From Campylobacterales bacterium (lineage in GTDB: Bacteria > Campylobacterota > Campylobacteria > Campylobacterales > Sulfurovaceae), in assembly GCA_016937075.1 (NCBI GenBank), contig JAFGWQ010000090.1:1-14760 (forward strand): 14,760 bases of DNA, in the 5' to 3' direction. The position numbers and the translations under genes are program-made. Each line of letters begins with the position of its first letter. Within the stretch, counting starts at the first letter, position 1. Positions 6,988 through 13,393 of the stretch are shown piece by piece. Under the pieces are notes generated by a model, which ran no database searches, was not told the DNA's origin, and was given only the letters and a program-made list of their open reading frames with translations.

Positions 6988-7020
6988 AAGGTAGATGGAT
7001 GAAGGCAGAAGGGGCAGAAA
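6987..7020 (+). repeat. Degenerate GAAGGNA heptamer array before hemN
   Basis: Units AAAGGTA, GATGGAT, GAAGGCA, GAAGGGG and CAGAAAA follow in 7-bp register across the argF-hemN spacer. The same unit builds the perfect array at 615-670. The purine-rich sequence supplies the only plausible Shine-Dalgarno region for hemN. Confidence 0.6.
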
Positions 7021-7023
7021 AAA

Positions 7024-8394
7024 GTGAGTAAGATAGATTTTGAAAAATTTGGCAGATATTCCAAGGCAGGCCCTAGATATACTAGCTATCCGACGGCATT
7101 GGAATTTAACGACGATTTTAAATACGAAAAATATTTAGAATTTTTAGAATCTCCTACAAAAGATAAACTATCTTTATATGTGCATTTGCCTTTTTGCCGA
7201 AGTGCCTGTTATTTTTGCGGATGTAATGTGGTTTTTACATCCAAAGAAGATAAACTCGATAGTTATGTAGATTATCTCAAAAAAGAGATTGATATCTTAT
7301 CTAAGCACCTTGATACTTCAAGAGAAGTTATACAGTTTCACTTTGGAGGCGGAACACCCACTTATTATAGTGCTGAAAGTTTGGATGAAATAGTCGGTTA
7401 TATCAAAAAAACTTTTCCTAATTGGAGCAAGGACGCTGAAATTAGCTGTGAGATAGATCCTAGGTTTTTCAATGAAGAGCAGATGAAGGTTTTTGTGAAA
7501 CACGGATTTAATCGCATCAGTTTTGGCGTGCAGGATTTTGATGCAAAAGTCCAAGAGGCAATTCATAGGATCCAACCATTCGAGCTTACCAAAAGCGCAG
7601 TTGAGTTGGCAAGAAGATATGGTATAAATTCTATCAATATAGATTTGATCTATGGTTTGCCTTATCAAACCTTTGAGAGTTTTAAAAATACTCTTGAGCT
7701 CGCTTTTGGTCTAGAGCCGGATAGATTGGCGGTATTTAATTATGCTCATGTACCTTGGCTCAAAAAAACTATGAGAAAGTTTGATGAGACTACATTGCCT
7801 CATCCGAGCGTTAAGCTTGAGATATTCAAATATACTATTGATTTTTTTGAAAAAAAAGGCTATAAGATGGTAGGCATGGACCACTTTGCCAAACCAAGCG
7901 ATGAGCTTTTTACTGCCATAGCAAAAGGCGAATTGCACAGAAACTTTCAAGGATACACCACCAAAGGCGGAGCAAATTTGATAGGTATAGGGCTTACAAG
8001 CATAGGTGAGGGTGAGAGATATTACGCTCAAAATACTAAAGATATGAGCGAATACGAAAAAGCTATTGATAGCGGCAAATTGCCGTTTGAGAGAGGCGTG
8101 GTGCTAGATGATGATGATTTTATCAGAAAATCTGTTATTATGGAGCTTATGGCAAATTTCTCTATAGATATAAAAAGAATAGAAAAACAGCATAATATAG
8201 ATTTTGAGAGCTATTTTGCAGATGCATTAAAAGAACTTCGAGAGTTTGAAGAAGCCGGCCTTATAGAGATAAAAGATGATAAAATACAAGCTAACTCAAC
8301 AGGAGCTATGCTTATACGCAATATTGCTATGCCGTTTGATGCATATATGAAAAAGTATGCCGGGACTAAAAAAAGTTTTTCAAAGACAGTATAG
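7024..8394 (+). CDS. hemN: Oxygen-independent coproporphyrinogen III dehydrogenase
   Basis: Radical SAM enzyme that oxidatively decarboxylates two propionates of coproporphyrinogen III to vinyl groups, giving protoporphyrinogen IX without oxygen. The protein has 456 residues, full HemN length. GRYSKAGPRYTSYPTA (10-25) is the typical N-terminus. CRSACYFCGC places the [4Fe-4S] cysteines at 58, 62 and 65, with the extra HemN cysteine at 67. FGGGTPTY is the SAM-binding GGGTP loop; FGVQDFD, NIDLIYGLP, FNYAHVPW, GMDHFAKPSDEL and GYTTKGG are HemN rather than HemW features. RNIAMPFDAYM near the end is the HemN C-terminal motif. The start is GTG at 7024, inside a purine-rich spacer. The downstream iron-sulfur protein, 39 bp away, could supply the electron acceptor HemN needs; this is inference. 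Confidence 0.97.
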   Translation: MSKIDFEKFGRYSKAGPRYTSYPTALEFNDDFKYEKYLEFLESPTKDKLSLYVHLPFCRSACYFCGCNVVFTSKEDKLDSYVDYLKKEIDILSKHLDTSREVIQFHFGGGTPTYYSAESLDEIVGYIKKTFPNWSKDAEISCEIDPRFFNEEQMKVFVKHGFNRISFGVQDFDAKVQEAIHRIQPFELTKSAVELARRYGINSINIDLIYGLPYQTFESFKNTLELAFGLEPDRLAVFNYAHVPWLKKTMRKFDETTLPHPSVKLEIFKYTIDFFEKKGYKMVGMDHFAKPSDELFTAIAKGELHRNFQGYTTKGGANLIGIGLTSIGEGERYYAQNTKDMSEYEKAIDSGKLPFERGVVLDDDDFIRKSVIMELMANFSIDIKRIEKQHNIDFESYFADALKELREFEEAGLIEIKDDKIQANSTGAMLIRNIAMPFDAYMKKYAGTKKSFSKTV

Positions 8395-8437
8395 AAAAGG
8401 AATAAGGGTGAAGGTAGAAGACAAAAGGGTAGAATGG
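8395..8437 (+). repeat. Degenerate GAAGGNA heptamer array before the FeS protein gene
   Basis: Units TAAGGGT, GAAGGTA, GAAGACA and AAAGGGT follow in 7-bp register from 8403 to 8430, filling the hemN-FeS protein spacer. AAAGGG, 5 bp before the ATG, acts as the ribosome binding site. It is the third occurrence of this unit in the window. Confidence 0.6.
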
Positions 8438-9738
8438 TGAAAAAAGAAACCAAAGATATTTTTAATTTTACTGCCACTAGCGAAGATTGTGTCAAGTGCG
8501 GGAAGTGTATCCCGGTATGTACCATTCATCAGATAAATCCTGACGAAGTTACGAGTCCAAGAGGATTTATCGATCTGCTTGGAGCGTATCAAAGAGGTGA
8601 CTTGGAGCTGGACAAAGATGCCAAAAATATCTTTGAGAGCTGCTTTTTGTGTACCAATTGCACGGATGTTTGCCCAAATTCACTGCCGACCGATATGGTC
8701 ATTGAAGAAATTAGAGCTGACATCGCAGATAAATTCGGTATCGCATGGTTCAAGAGAGCCTTCTTTTGGCTACTTAGACATCGTGCTATTATGGATATTG
8801 CGATGAAATTCGGGTATATGTTTAAAACGTGTGCATTATCTACTGACAAAAAAGGTCGTGGGCTATTTGCACGTTTTAATTTGCCAATGGTCAAAAAAGG
8901 CAGGCTGCTTCCATCCATGGCAAAAACAAGCTTTTTAAATAAATATCCTGAACAAATACCGGCGCATCATAAAGGCAAAAAACAAAAAGTTGCTATATTT
9001 ATTGGCTGTTTGGCAAACTATAACTATACAACTATAGGGGATAGTTTGGTAGAGATATTGGGCAAACTTGATATTGATGTATTTATACCGAAAAAGCAAC
9101 TCTGCTGTGGTGCTCCTGCATATTTTACTGGCGATACAAAAAGTGTCGAGTATCTCATACGTAAAAATGTGGATTATTTTGAGACATTTATGGATGATTA
9201 TGATGCTATGATAATTCCAGAGGCCACTTGCAGCGCTATGATAAAACACGATTGGGAAGTTTTTTGCCGTAATCATGAGATGAGTGAACTTATCCCAAGG
9301 ATCCAAAAGCTTCTTCCTAAAATCCATATGGCTACAGCATGGTTGCACGATAATACAGAACTAAAAGAACTTTTGGCAACAAAGGGCAAAAAGTTTGACG
9401 ATATAGTAACTTATCATGACCCATGCCATGCTAGAAAAGTACAAGGCATTTATCAAGAGCCTAGAAATCTTTTGGCGCCAAACTATCCTATGGTCGAAAT
9501 GAGCGATCCGAATCGTTGCTGCGGATTTGGCGGTGTTACGATGCAGACCGAAAAATTCCATTTTGCCGAGCTTGCAGGTAAGCCAAAAGCAGCCATGATA
9601 GATGAAACCAAGGCAAGATACGTCGCTGCAGAATGTAGTGCATGCAGAGTGCAATTAAGCGAAGCTATGAGTGCCCATGGAGTGGAAACAATCTTTAAAA
9701 ATCCATTGGAATTGATAGCCGAAGCGTTAAGAGATTAA
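8434..9738 (+). CDS. (Fe-S)-binding protein with two [4Fe-4S] ferredoxin motifs and two CCG domains
   Basis: A 434-residue redox protein of the GlcF/HdrD/LutA-like superfamily. Two ferredoxin-type clusters are visible: CVKCGKCIPVC (Cys19, 22, 25, 29) and CFLCTNCTDVC (Cys70, 73, 76, 80). Two CCG (cysteine-rich) domains follow: the first with Cys192 (IFIGCLANYNY) and CCGAP at 224-228, the second with Cys331 (YHDPCHARK), CCGFGG at 362-367 and CSAC at 401-404. There is no membrane span or signal peptide, so it is probably a cytoplasmic electron carrier or subunit. No FAD-binding GlcD-type partner is adjacent, arguing against a glycolate or lactate oxidase subunit. Its position after hemN is recalled from C. 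jejuni too, suggesting a conserved link with anaerobic haem synthesis. Substrate and partner are unknown. Confidence 0.9.
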   Translation: MVKKETKDIFNFTATSEDCVKCGKCIPVCTIHQINPDEVTSPRGFIDLLGAYQRGDLELDKDAKNIFESCFLCTNCTDVCPNSLPTDMVIEEIRADIADKFGIAWFKRAFFWLLRHRAIMDIAMKFGYMFKTCALSTDKKGRGLFARFNLPMVKKGRLLPSMAKTSFLNKYPEQIPAHHKGKKQKVAIFIGCLANYNYTTIGDSLVEILGKLDIDVFIPKKQLCCGAPAYFTGDTKSVEYLIRKNVDYFETFMDDYDAMIIPEATCSAMIKHDWEVFCRNHEMSELIPRIQKLLPKIHMATAWLHDNTELKELLATKGKKFDDIVTYHDPCHARKVQGIYQEPRNLLAPNYPMVEMSDPNRCCGFGGVTMQTEKFHFAELAGKPKAAMIDETKARYVAAECSACRVQLSEAMSAHGVETIFKNPLELIAEALRD

Positions 9739-9770
9739 AATTATTTTTCTGATAAATAGATTAAACTTGC

Positions 9771-9776
9771 TATAAT
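9771..9776 (+). promoter_or_regulatory. Candidate extended -10 box for the rhodanese gene
   Basis: TATAAT preceded by TGC (TGnTATAAT), 36 bp before the ATG, with AGGAGTG as ribosome binding site. The upstream AT-rich stretch has no clear -35. It suggests that the rhodanese gene is not merely read through from the hemN unit. Confidence 0.55.
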
Positions 9777-9812
9777 TAGGTATGTTTCATATTATTTTAT
9801 AGGAGTGTTGAG

Positions 9813-10262
9813 ATGAATAGTTTACATACGAAACTTAGTGAATATGCTGCAAAATGTGATGAGATACTACTCTCGGAACATTTAAAAGCTTTGGTCGAGG
9901 AGGCAGCAAAAGAGACGCCTCAACTAACTCCCGATGAACTCGTAATCGATGATAATACCATCTTACTCGATGTAAGAGAACCGGAAGAGTTTGCCAGCGG
10001 CTATATAGAAGGCAAAAATATCTTGACAATCCCTAGGGGCAAGCTTGAGTTTACAGCTATTGACAAAATTGCCAAGGTTTACGGTGAAGATGCAAAGATA
10101 ATAGTATATTGTCTCAAAGGCCCTAGAGGTGCCTTGGCGGCATTACAACTTAAAAAGATGGGTTTTACCAATGTCTCAAACCTAAAAGGCGGACTTTTAG
10201 CCTGGCTTGAGAGCGGAAGAAATATCAAAAACTATCTAGGCGAACTCAAGCTCGTTAGATAA
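9813..10262 (+). CDS. Rhodanese-like sulfurtransferase
   Basis: A 149-residue single-domain rhodanese, a fold that carries sulfane sulfur as a persulfide on an active-site cysteine. Residues 1-45 are a helical N-terminal extension not needed for the fold. The domain runs from about 46 to 145: ILLDVREPEEFASGYIEG is the first rhodanese signature, IIVYCLKGPRGALAA holds the active-site loop with Cys100, and FTNVSNLKGGLLAWLESG is the usual C-terminal signature. The loop CLKGPRG has the CxxGxR form of catalytically competent members. No signal peptide is seen, so it is probably cytoplasmic. The TAA stop abuts the stop of the convergent permease gene with no base between them. The natural acceptor is not deducible; in a sulfur-metabolising host it may serve sulfur trafficking. 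Confidence 0.93.
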   Translation: MNSLHTKLSEYAAKCDEILLSEHLKALVEEAAKETPQLTPDELVIDDNTILLDVREPEEFASGYIEGKNILTIPRGKLEFTAIDKIAKVYGEDAKIIVYCLKGPRGALAALQLKKMGFTNVSNLKGGLLAWLESGRNIKNYLGELKLVR

Positions 10263-11174
10263 TTATTTTAAAATATACCAGAATAGCTCCATATAAAAGT
10301 ATATTGCAAATACAAAAAATAGTGTTGTAAACAGTATGGCTTCAGTGGTCTTGGTAGGATGGCACTTATAAAGAGCCGCTATATTGACATTGTTGACAGC
10401 TAGCGGAACCGAGAGCTCTAGCAGCAAAATAACCGATATAAGCGGATCTAATTTGAATAGCCAAATAGCTATCAGTCCGACTATTGGCAGTATAAAGTGC
10501 TTAACCGCGGTTATCTTTGCAACAAAGGCATAATCTATAGTTTTTATCTGAACTTCTGCTAGATATATGCCAAAGATCATGAGCTGTATGACTATAGTAG
10601 CGTACGATCCCATCTCCAAAAATTTATCAATGCTCGGATTGATGACAATGCCAGTAGAGTTGAATGCAATCGCAAGTATGGCAAACCATAGTATCGGGAT
10701 CTTGACTATTTGCCCTAAAGATTGTTTGATACTAAACTGACCTTTGGCATAAAAATATACACCAACAGTATAGATGAAAAAGACATTGGCTATGTTTATG
10801 ATACTAGTGTATGCTACACTTTGTTCACCAAATAGTGCAATGCCTAGAGGAATGCCTAGATTGCCTGTATTTCCTATGAGAGATGCTGCTATAAATATAG
10901 ATCTCTCTTTTGGATCTTTTAGTATATATCGTGAAGCAGATATAGAAAAGAACAATACAATGCCTACTATAAGCAAGTATATAAAAGGAACCAGCAATAA
11001 CTCTTGATTGATTGGTGTGCGAGTTAATCCCCAAAATGTAAGTATCGGTTGCAAGAAATATAAAGAGATAAGAACGAGGGTTTGTTCGTTTATCTGCTCA
11101 CTAAATGTTTTTTTTGCAGCAAAGCCAAGCACAATAAACACATAGACCATTGCTATGGATATTAGTGCTTCCAA
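10263..11174 (-). CDS. AEC-family transporter (auxin efflux carrier-like permease)
   Basis: A 303-residue polytopic inner-membrane protein with about ten hydrophobic spans and almost no hydrophilic loops. The segment IGNTGNLGIPLGIALFG (100-116) is the hallmark crossover motif of the AEC family, and LYFLQPILTFWGL (38-50) matches its first proline-broken helix. Family members export or import small organic acids or amino acids, but substrate cannot be read from the sequence. The start is TTG at 11172-11174, preceded by AAAGAGAG; an ATG eight codons later is an alternative. The gap to the globin stop is 12 bp, so it is probably co-transcribed with the truncated haemoglobin. Its stop abuts that of the convergent rhodanese gene, forming TAATTA. 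Confidence 0.9.
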   Translation of the reverse strand: MEALISIAMVYVFIVLGFAAKKTFSEQINEQTLVLISLYFLQPILTFWGLTRTPINQELLLVPFIYLLIVGIVLFFSISASRYILKDPKERSIFIAASLIGNTGNLGIPLGIALFGEQSVAYTSIINIANVFFIYTVGVYFYAKGQFSIKQSLGQIVKIPILWFAILAIAFNSTGIVINPSIDKFLEMGSYATIVIQLMIFGIYLAEVQIKTIDYAFVAKITAVKHFILPIVGLIAIWLFKLDPLISVILLLELSVPLAVNNVNIAALYKCHPTKTTEAILFTTLFFVFAIYFYMELFWYILK

Positions 11175-11186
11175 TGACGCTCTCTT

Positions 11187-11654
11187 TTATAGATCTTGGT
11201 AGTATTTGCTGCCATCAACTGTTGTGTTGACAGTAAGCTTGGAAAATTGCTCTACATAATTCCAAAAATCATCTTTGAGATGCTGGGCTATATCTACTTT
11301 CTCAAGAGCTTCACGCATAGCTCCAAGCCACTCGAGACGTGATTTTTCATAAATAGAGAAATCATCATGAAGCCTTACCATATATTGGTTTAGCTCCATG
11401 CCTTTTGATTCACCTTCATAGACTTTTGGACCACCGCAAAGTTGAATAAAAAATTTGCTGTTTCTCACTTTGACTGCTTCAAACTCTTCGGGGTCTTGAG
11501 GGAAGAAATGAGCTATGTCGCTCTCGTATATGATGTCATAAAAATCATACATTAGCTTGCGCATACCTTCTTCGCCTATGGCTTCATAAAATGCCGGATC
11601 TGGTTCTTTGAAATGAACCTTTTCACCTTGAACTGTTGGACTTACTTTATACAT
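11187..11654 (-). CDS. Group II truncated haemoglobin
   Basis: A small haem protein of the 2/2 globin fold, linked in bacteria to oxygen, NO or reactive nitrogen handling. The ATG at 11652-11654 is chosen because AAGGAG is well spaced from it; a GTG one codon upstream is also open. The product has 155 residues with an N-terminal extension of about 22 residues before YEAIGEEGMRKLMYDFY. By comparison with Bacillus YjbI, Tyr39 in DFYDIIY is B10, His96 in RLHDDFSI is the proximal F8 histidine, and Trp109 in LEWLGAM is the G8 tryptophan typical of group II (and III) members. CGGPKVYEG is the characteristic loop before helix F. It lies 12 bp upstream of the AEC permease gene. Group II is favoured over group III by the GGPxxY region. 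Confidence 0.9.
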   Translation of the reverse strand: MYKVSPTVQGEKVHFKEPDPAFYEAIGEEGMRKLMYDFYDIIYESDIAHFFPQDPEEFEAVKVRNSKFFIQLCGGPKVYEGESKGMELNQYMVRLHDDFSIYEKSRLEWLGAMREALEKVDIAQHLKDDFWNYVEQFSKLTVNTTVDGSKYYQDL

Positions 11655-11679
11655 CACTCTCCTTTGTTTTTATTTAACC

Positions 11680-11749
11680 GCTTGCGAGGCAAAGCCTCGC
11701 TAAGCTTAACGTCTTCAGCAGACGGCTCTCGCAACTAGTTGCTCTCTTG
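11680..11749 (-). repeat. Multi-palindrome repeat element, copy 1 (minus orientation)
   Basis: Read on the minus strand it has three palindromes: GCAACTAGTTGC (11731-11742), GTCT-GCTGA-AGAC (11711-11723), and GCTTaGCGAGGC-TTT-GCCTCGCAAGC (11680-11705, one bulge). The 39-nt core 11711-11749 matches the plus-strand core at 13306-13345 in about 33 of 40 aligned positions. It lies upstream of the globin gene in the aguB-globin spacer. Confidence 0.8.
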
Positions 11750-11800
11750 AATCAATCATAATTAATAATGTCACCCGAACGCTCGAAAAGTAACATTTCT

Positions 11801-11910
11801 GTCATTCCCGCGAAGGCGGGAATCCATTATGGATCCCCGTGTCAAGCACGAGGATGACGATTTTTGTAAAGAAACTTATGTTTTTGATTCCGTATTGAGT
11901 ACGGAGTGAC
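11801..11910. repeat. Chain of REP-like palindromic modules
   Basis: Four hairpins in a row: ATTCCCGC-GAAG-GCGGGAAT (11804-11823), ATCCAT-T-ATGGAT (11822-11834), CCCCGTG-TCAAG-CACGAGG (11835-11853, one mismatch) and TCCGTA-TTGAG-TACGGA (11889-11905). GTCAT opens the chain, and GATGAC (11853-11858) and GTGAC (11906-11910) close its modules, so the modules look like copies of one GTCAT...GATGAC unit. The first resembles a GTCATTCCCGCGAAGGCGGG repeat known from many proteobacterial genomes (recalled, not searched). With copy 1 of the other element it fills the 268-bp aguB-globin spacer; no gene was seen there. Confidence 0.75.
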
Positions 11911-11922
11911 TATGCTCAAAAT

Positions 11923-12795
11923 CTAGTCACAATATCTTTTCAATAAATTGTCATACGCATCAATGCGGCGATCACGTAAAAATGGCCATATATCTCTCAC
12001 CGCTTTTGTACGGCTATGTTCAATCTCTGCATAGAGTATCTCTTCGTTTTGGTGATTCGCATGAGCGATGAGTTCTCCTTGTGCCCCGCAAACAAAACTG
12101 TTGCCCCAAAAGCGTATGCCTGCCATCGCACCGCAACTATCAGGCTCAAATCCGACACGGTTACACGAGAGTACCGGTATGCCGTTGGCTATGGCATGTG
12201 ATCTTTGGATGGTTATCCATGCCTCTTTTTGTCTCTCTTTTTCTTCTGTACTATCCGCATCAAACCATCCGATAGCCGTAGGATAGATGAGTATATCTGC
12301 ACCTTTGAGGCTCATGAGACGTGCAGCTTCAGGATACCATTGGTCCCAGCATACCAGCACTCCAAGTCTGCCTACGCTTGTATCTATCGGCTCAAACCCT
12401 AGATCGCCGGGTGTAAAATAAAATTTCTCATAAAACCCCGGGTCATCTGGGATGTGCATCTTGCGGTATTTACCGGCTACGCTCCCGTCACGCTCAAATA
12501 CCACCGCGGTATTGTGATAGAGCCCTGCCGCGCGTCGCTCAAATAGCGAAGTGACCAGCACAACATCGTTTGCTTTGGCAACTTCGCTCCAAAATGCTAC
12601 ATCAGCTTCGAAATTAGCCGCATAATCAAAAAACGCAGTATCTTCGCTTTGACAAAAGTACTCATTTTGATGAAGCTCTTGGAGTACCACAAGAGCTGCT
12701 CCATTACTCGAAGCTTCTTTTATCATCAGTGAGGTAGCTTGGATAGTCGCCTCTTTTGAGCCGTAGTATTTCTGCTGAATCAGTGCTACTTTCAT
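11923..12795 (-). CDS. aguB: N-carbamoylputrescine amidase
   Basis: Nitrilase-superfamily enzyme that hydrolyses N-carbamoylputrescine to putrescine, CO2 and ammonia, completing the agmatine route to polyamines. The 290-residue length is typical. The Glu-Lys-Cys triad is visible as Glu40 (VLQELHQNEYF), Lys112 (KYRKMHIPDDP) and Cys149 (LVCWDQWYPEAAR). FYEKFYFTPGD, YPTAIGW, AWITIQRSHAIANG, NRVGFE and FWGNSF are shared with plant and bacterial AguB rather than with general nitrilases or beta-ureidopropionases. AAGGGAAGC precedes the ATG. The partner gene aguA lies 600 bp upstream on the same strand, separated by an oppositely oriented secreted-protein gene, so the two are unlikely to share one simple operon. 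Confidence 0.95.
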   Translation of the reverse strand: MKVALIQQKYYGSKEATIQATSLMIKEASSNGAALVVLQELHQNEYFCQSEDTAFFDYAANFEADVAFWSEVAKANDVVLVTSLFERRAAGLYHNTAVVFERDGSVAGKYRKMHIPDDPGFYEKFYFTPGDLGFEPIDTSVGRLGVLVCWDQWYPEAARLMSLKGADILIYPTAIGWFDADSTEEKERQKEAWITIQRSHAIANGIPVLSCNRVGFEPDSCGAMAGIRFWGNSFVCGAQGELIAHANHQNEEILYAEIEHSRTKAVRDIWPFLRDRRIDAYDNLLKRYCD

Positions 12796-12820
12796 TGCTT
12801 CCCTTTTTGTAATTTTTGAT

Positions 12821-12826
12821 ATTTTA
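12821..12826 (-). promoter_or_regulatory. Candidate extended -10 box for aguB
   Basis: TAAAAT on the minus strand preceded by TGC (TGnTAAAAT), 25 bp before the ATG at 12795. The aguB/secreted-protein spacer is AT-rich, and no -35 is obvious. Confidence 0.4.
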
Positions 12827-12907
12827 GCATAGTTTGACTTTGTTAATTAGACCGGAGAATTTTTAAATCCAAGTTATTGTTATATTTTAAATTAATGTTA
12901 CTAATAG

Positions 12908-12913
12908 TACAAT
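12908..12913 (+). promoter_or_regulatory. Candidate -10 box for the secreted-protein gene
   Basis: TACAAT in an AT-rich region, placing the predicted start of transcription near 12920, within the hairpin at 12916-12941. Weak evidence; other AT-rich hexamers are close. Confidence 0.35.
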
Positions 12914-12915
12914 AG

Positions 12916-12941
12916 TTTATGGTGAATCTGTTCGCCATAAA
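12916..12941 (+). promoter_or_regulatory. Leader hairpin or operator before the secreted-protein gene
   Basis: TTTATGGTGAA and TTCGCCATAAA form an 11-bp stem with one G-T pair around the loop TCTG, ending 22 bp before the ATG. It could be an mRNA 5' hairpin or a protein-binding palindrome at the start of transcription. It does not cover the ribosome binding site. Confidence 0.6.
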
Positions 12942-12963
12942 ACATCAAGGGAAGGATGGGGGT

Positions 12964-13278
12964 ATGAAAAAGATTGTAATGTTTTCAATGGCTGTATTGA
13001 TGGTGTCGTTTTTAACAGGGAAGGACGGGCTCGTCACTGCTGCATATGCCGAAAGCGCAATGGATCAATTGTATGGCGCAGATGAGTCAAGCAGCCAAGC
13101 TGCAGGCAAAGCTGATTCTGGAGATTATGAAGGTGCTCGCAATGATGCAGGTTCGTCATTTGACGGAAATAGCTATAATGATAGTTCGGTAGTGGATTTG
13201 ACAGGTAAACAAGGAATTGTAGATCCAAATGATCTCAAACAATACGATCCGCAAGATAATGGCGGACCTATAGAATAA
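12964..13278 (+). CDS. Small secreted acidic protein of unknown function
   Basis: A 104-residue protein with no recognised family. The start is taken at ATG 12964 because AAGGGAAGGATGGGGG lies just upstream and MKKIVMFSMAVLMVSFL is a standard signal-peptide beginning; the longer frame from 12919 would put a hairpin sequence and a charged stretch before it. Cleavage is likely after AYA (residue 29), leaving a mature peptide of about 75 residues beginning ESAMDQLYGADESS. The mature part is rich in Asp, Gly, Ser, Asn and Gln, very acidic, without cysteine and probably disordered. No lipobox is present. It is transcribed against both aguB and aguA and ends at a strong hairpin. Export to the periplasm or outside is predicted; role is unknown. 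Confidence 0.75.
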   Translation: MKKIVMFSMAVLMVSFLTGKDGLVTAAYAESAMDQLYGADESSSQAAGKADSGDYEGARNDAGSSFDGNSYNDSSVVDLTGKQGIVDPNDLKQYDPQDNGGPIE

Positions 13279-13308
13279 TTGAGGCCTCTGAATAAATAGA
13301 GGTCTCAA
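13279..13308 (+). terminator. Candidate terminator hairpin after the secreted-protein gene
   Basis: TTGAGGCCTCT and AGAGGTCTCAA form an 11-bp stem with one G-T pair around an 8-nt loop GAATAAAT, starting at the base after the stop codon. No T-run follows on the plus strand (AAAAGAGC), so efficiency as an intrinsic terminator is doubtful. Confidence 0.5.
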
Positions 13309-13370
13309 AAGAGCGGCTAGCCGCGAGAGCTGGTCTGCTGAAGACCTAATTTGGAGCTAAGCTCCAAATT
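13306..13370 (+). repeat. Multi-palindrome repeat element, copy 2 (plus orientation)
   Basis: Three palindromes in the same order as copy 1: GCGGCTAGCCGC (13313-13324), GGTCT-GCTGA-AGACC (13332-13346) and AATTTGGAGCT-A-AGCTCCAAATT (13348-13370). The core 13306-13345 aligns with the minus-strand core at 11711-11749. The third palindrome differs wholly in sequence from that of copy 1 while keeping palindromic form. It lies between the convergent secreted-protein and aguA genes. Confidence 0.8.
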
Positions 13371-13393
13371 TGAGATTTAATCAGATGGTATAA

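Noticed and set aside
11706..11742. Integron attC-like core sites (GCTTAAC / GTTGC) around copy 1 of the palindromic element
   Set aside because: One RYYYAAC match is present, but the partner GTTRRRY site does not fit, and no integrase or cassette array is seen. Chance match.
11881..11910. Hairpin TCCGTA-TTGAG-TACGGA as intrinsic terminator of aguB
   Set aside because: On the aguB strand the stem is followed by A-rich rather than T-rich sequence; it fits better as a module of the palindromic chain.
12919..12963. Longer start for the secreted protein at ATG 12919
   Set aside because: These 15 codons fall within a hairpin and the ribosome binding region; starting at 12964 gives a normal signal peptide.
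12951..12963. Possible fourth GAAGGNA heptamer site before the secreted-protein gene
   Set aside because: Only one good unit is in register; it is adequately explained as a strong ribosome binding site.
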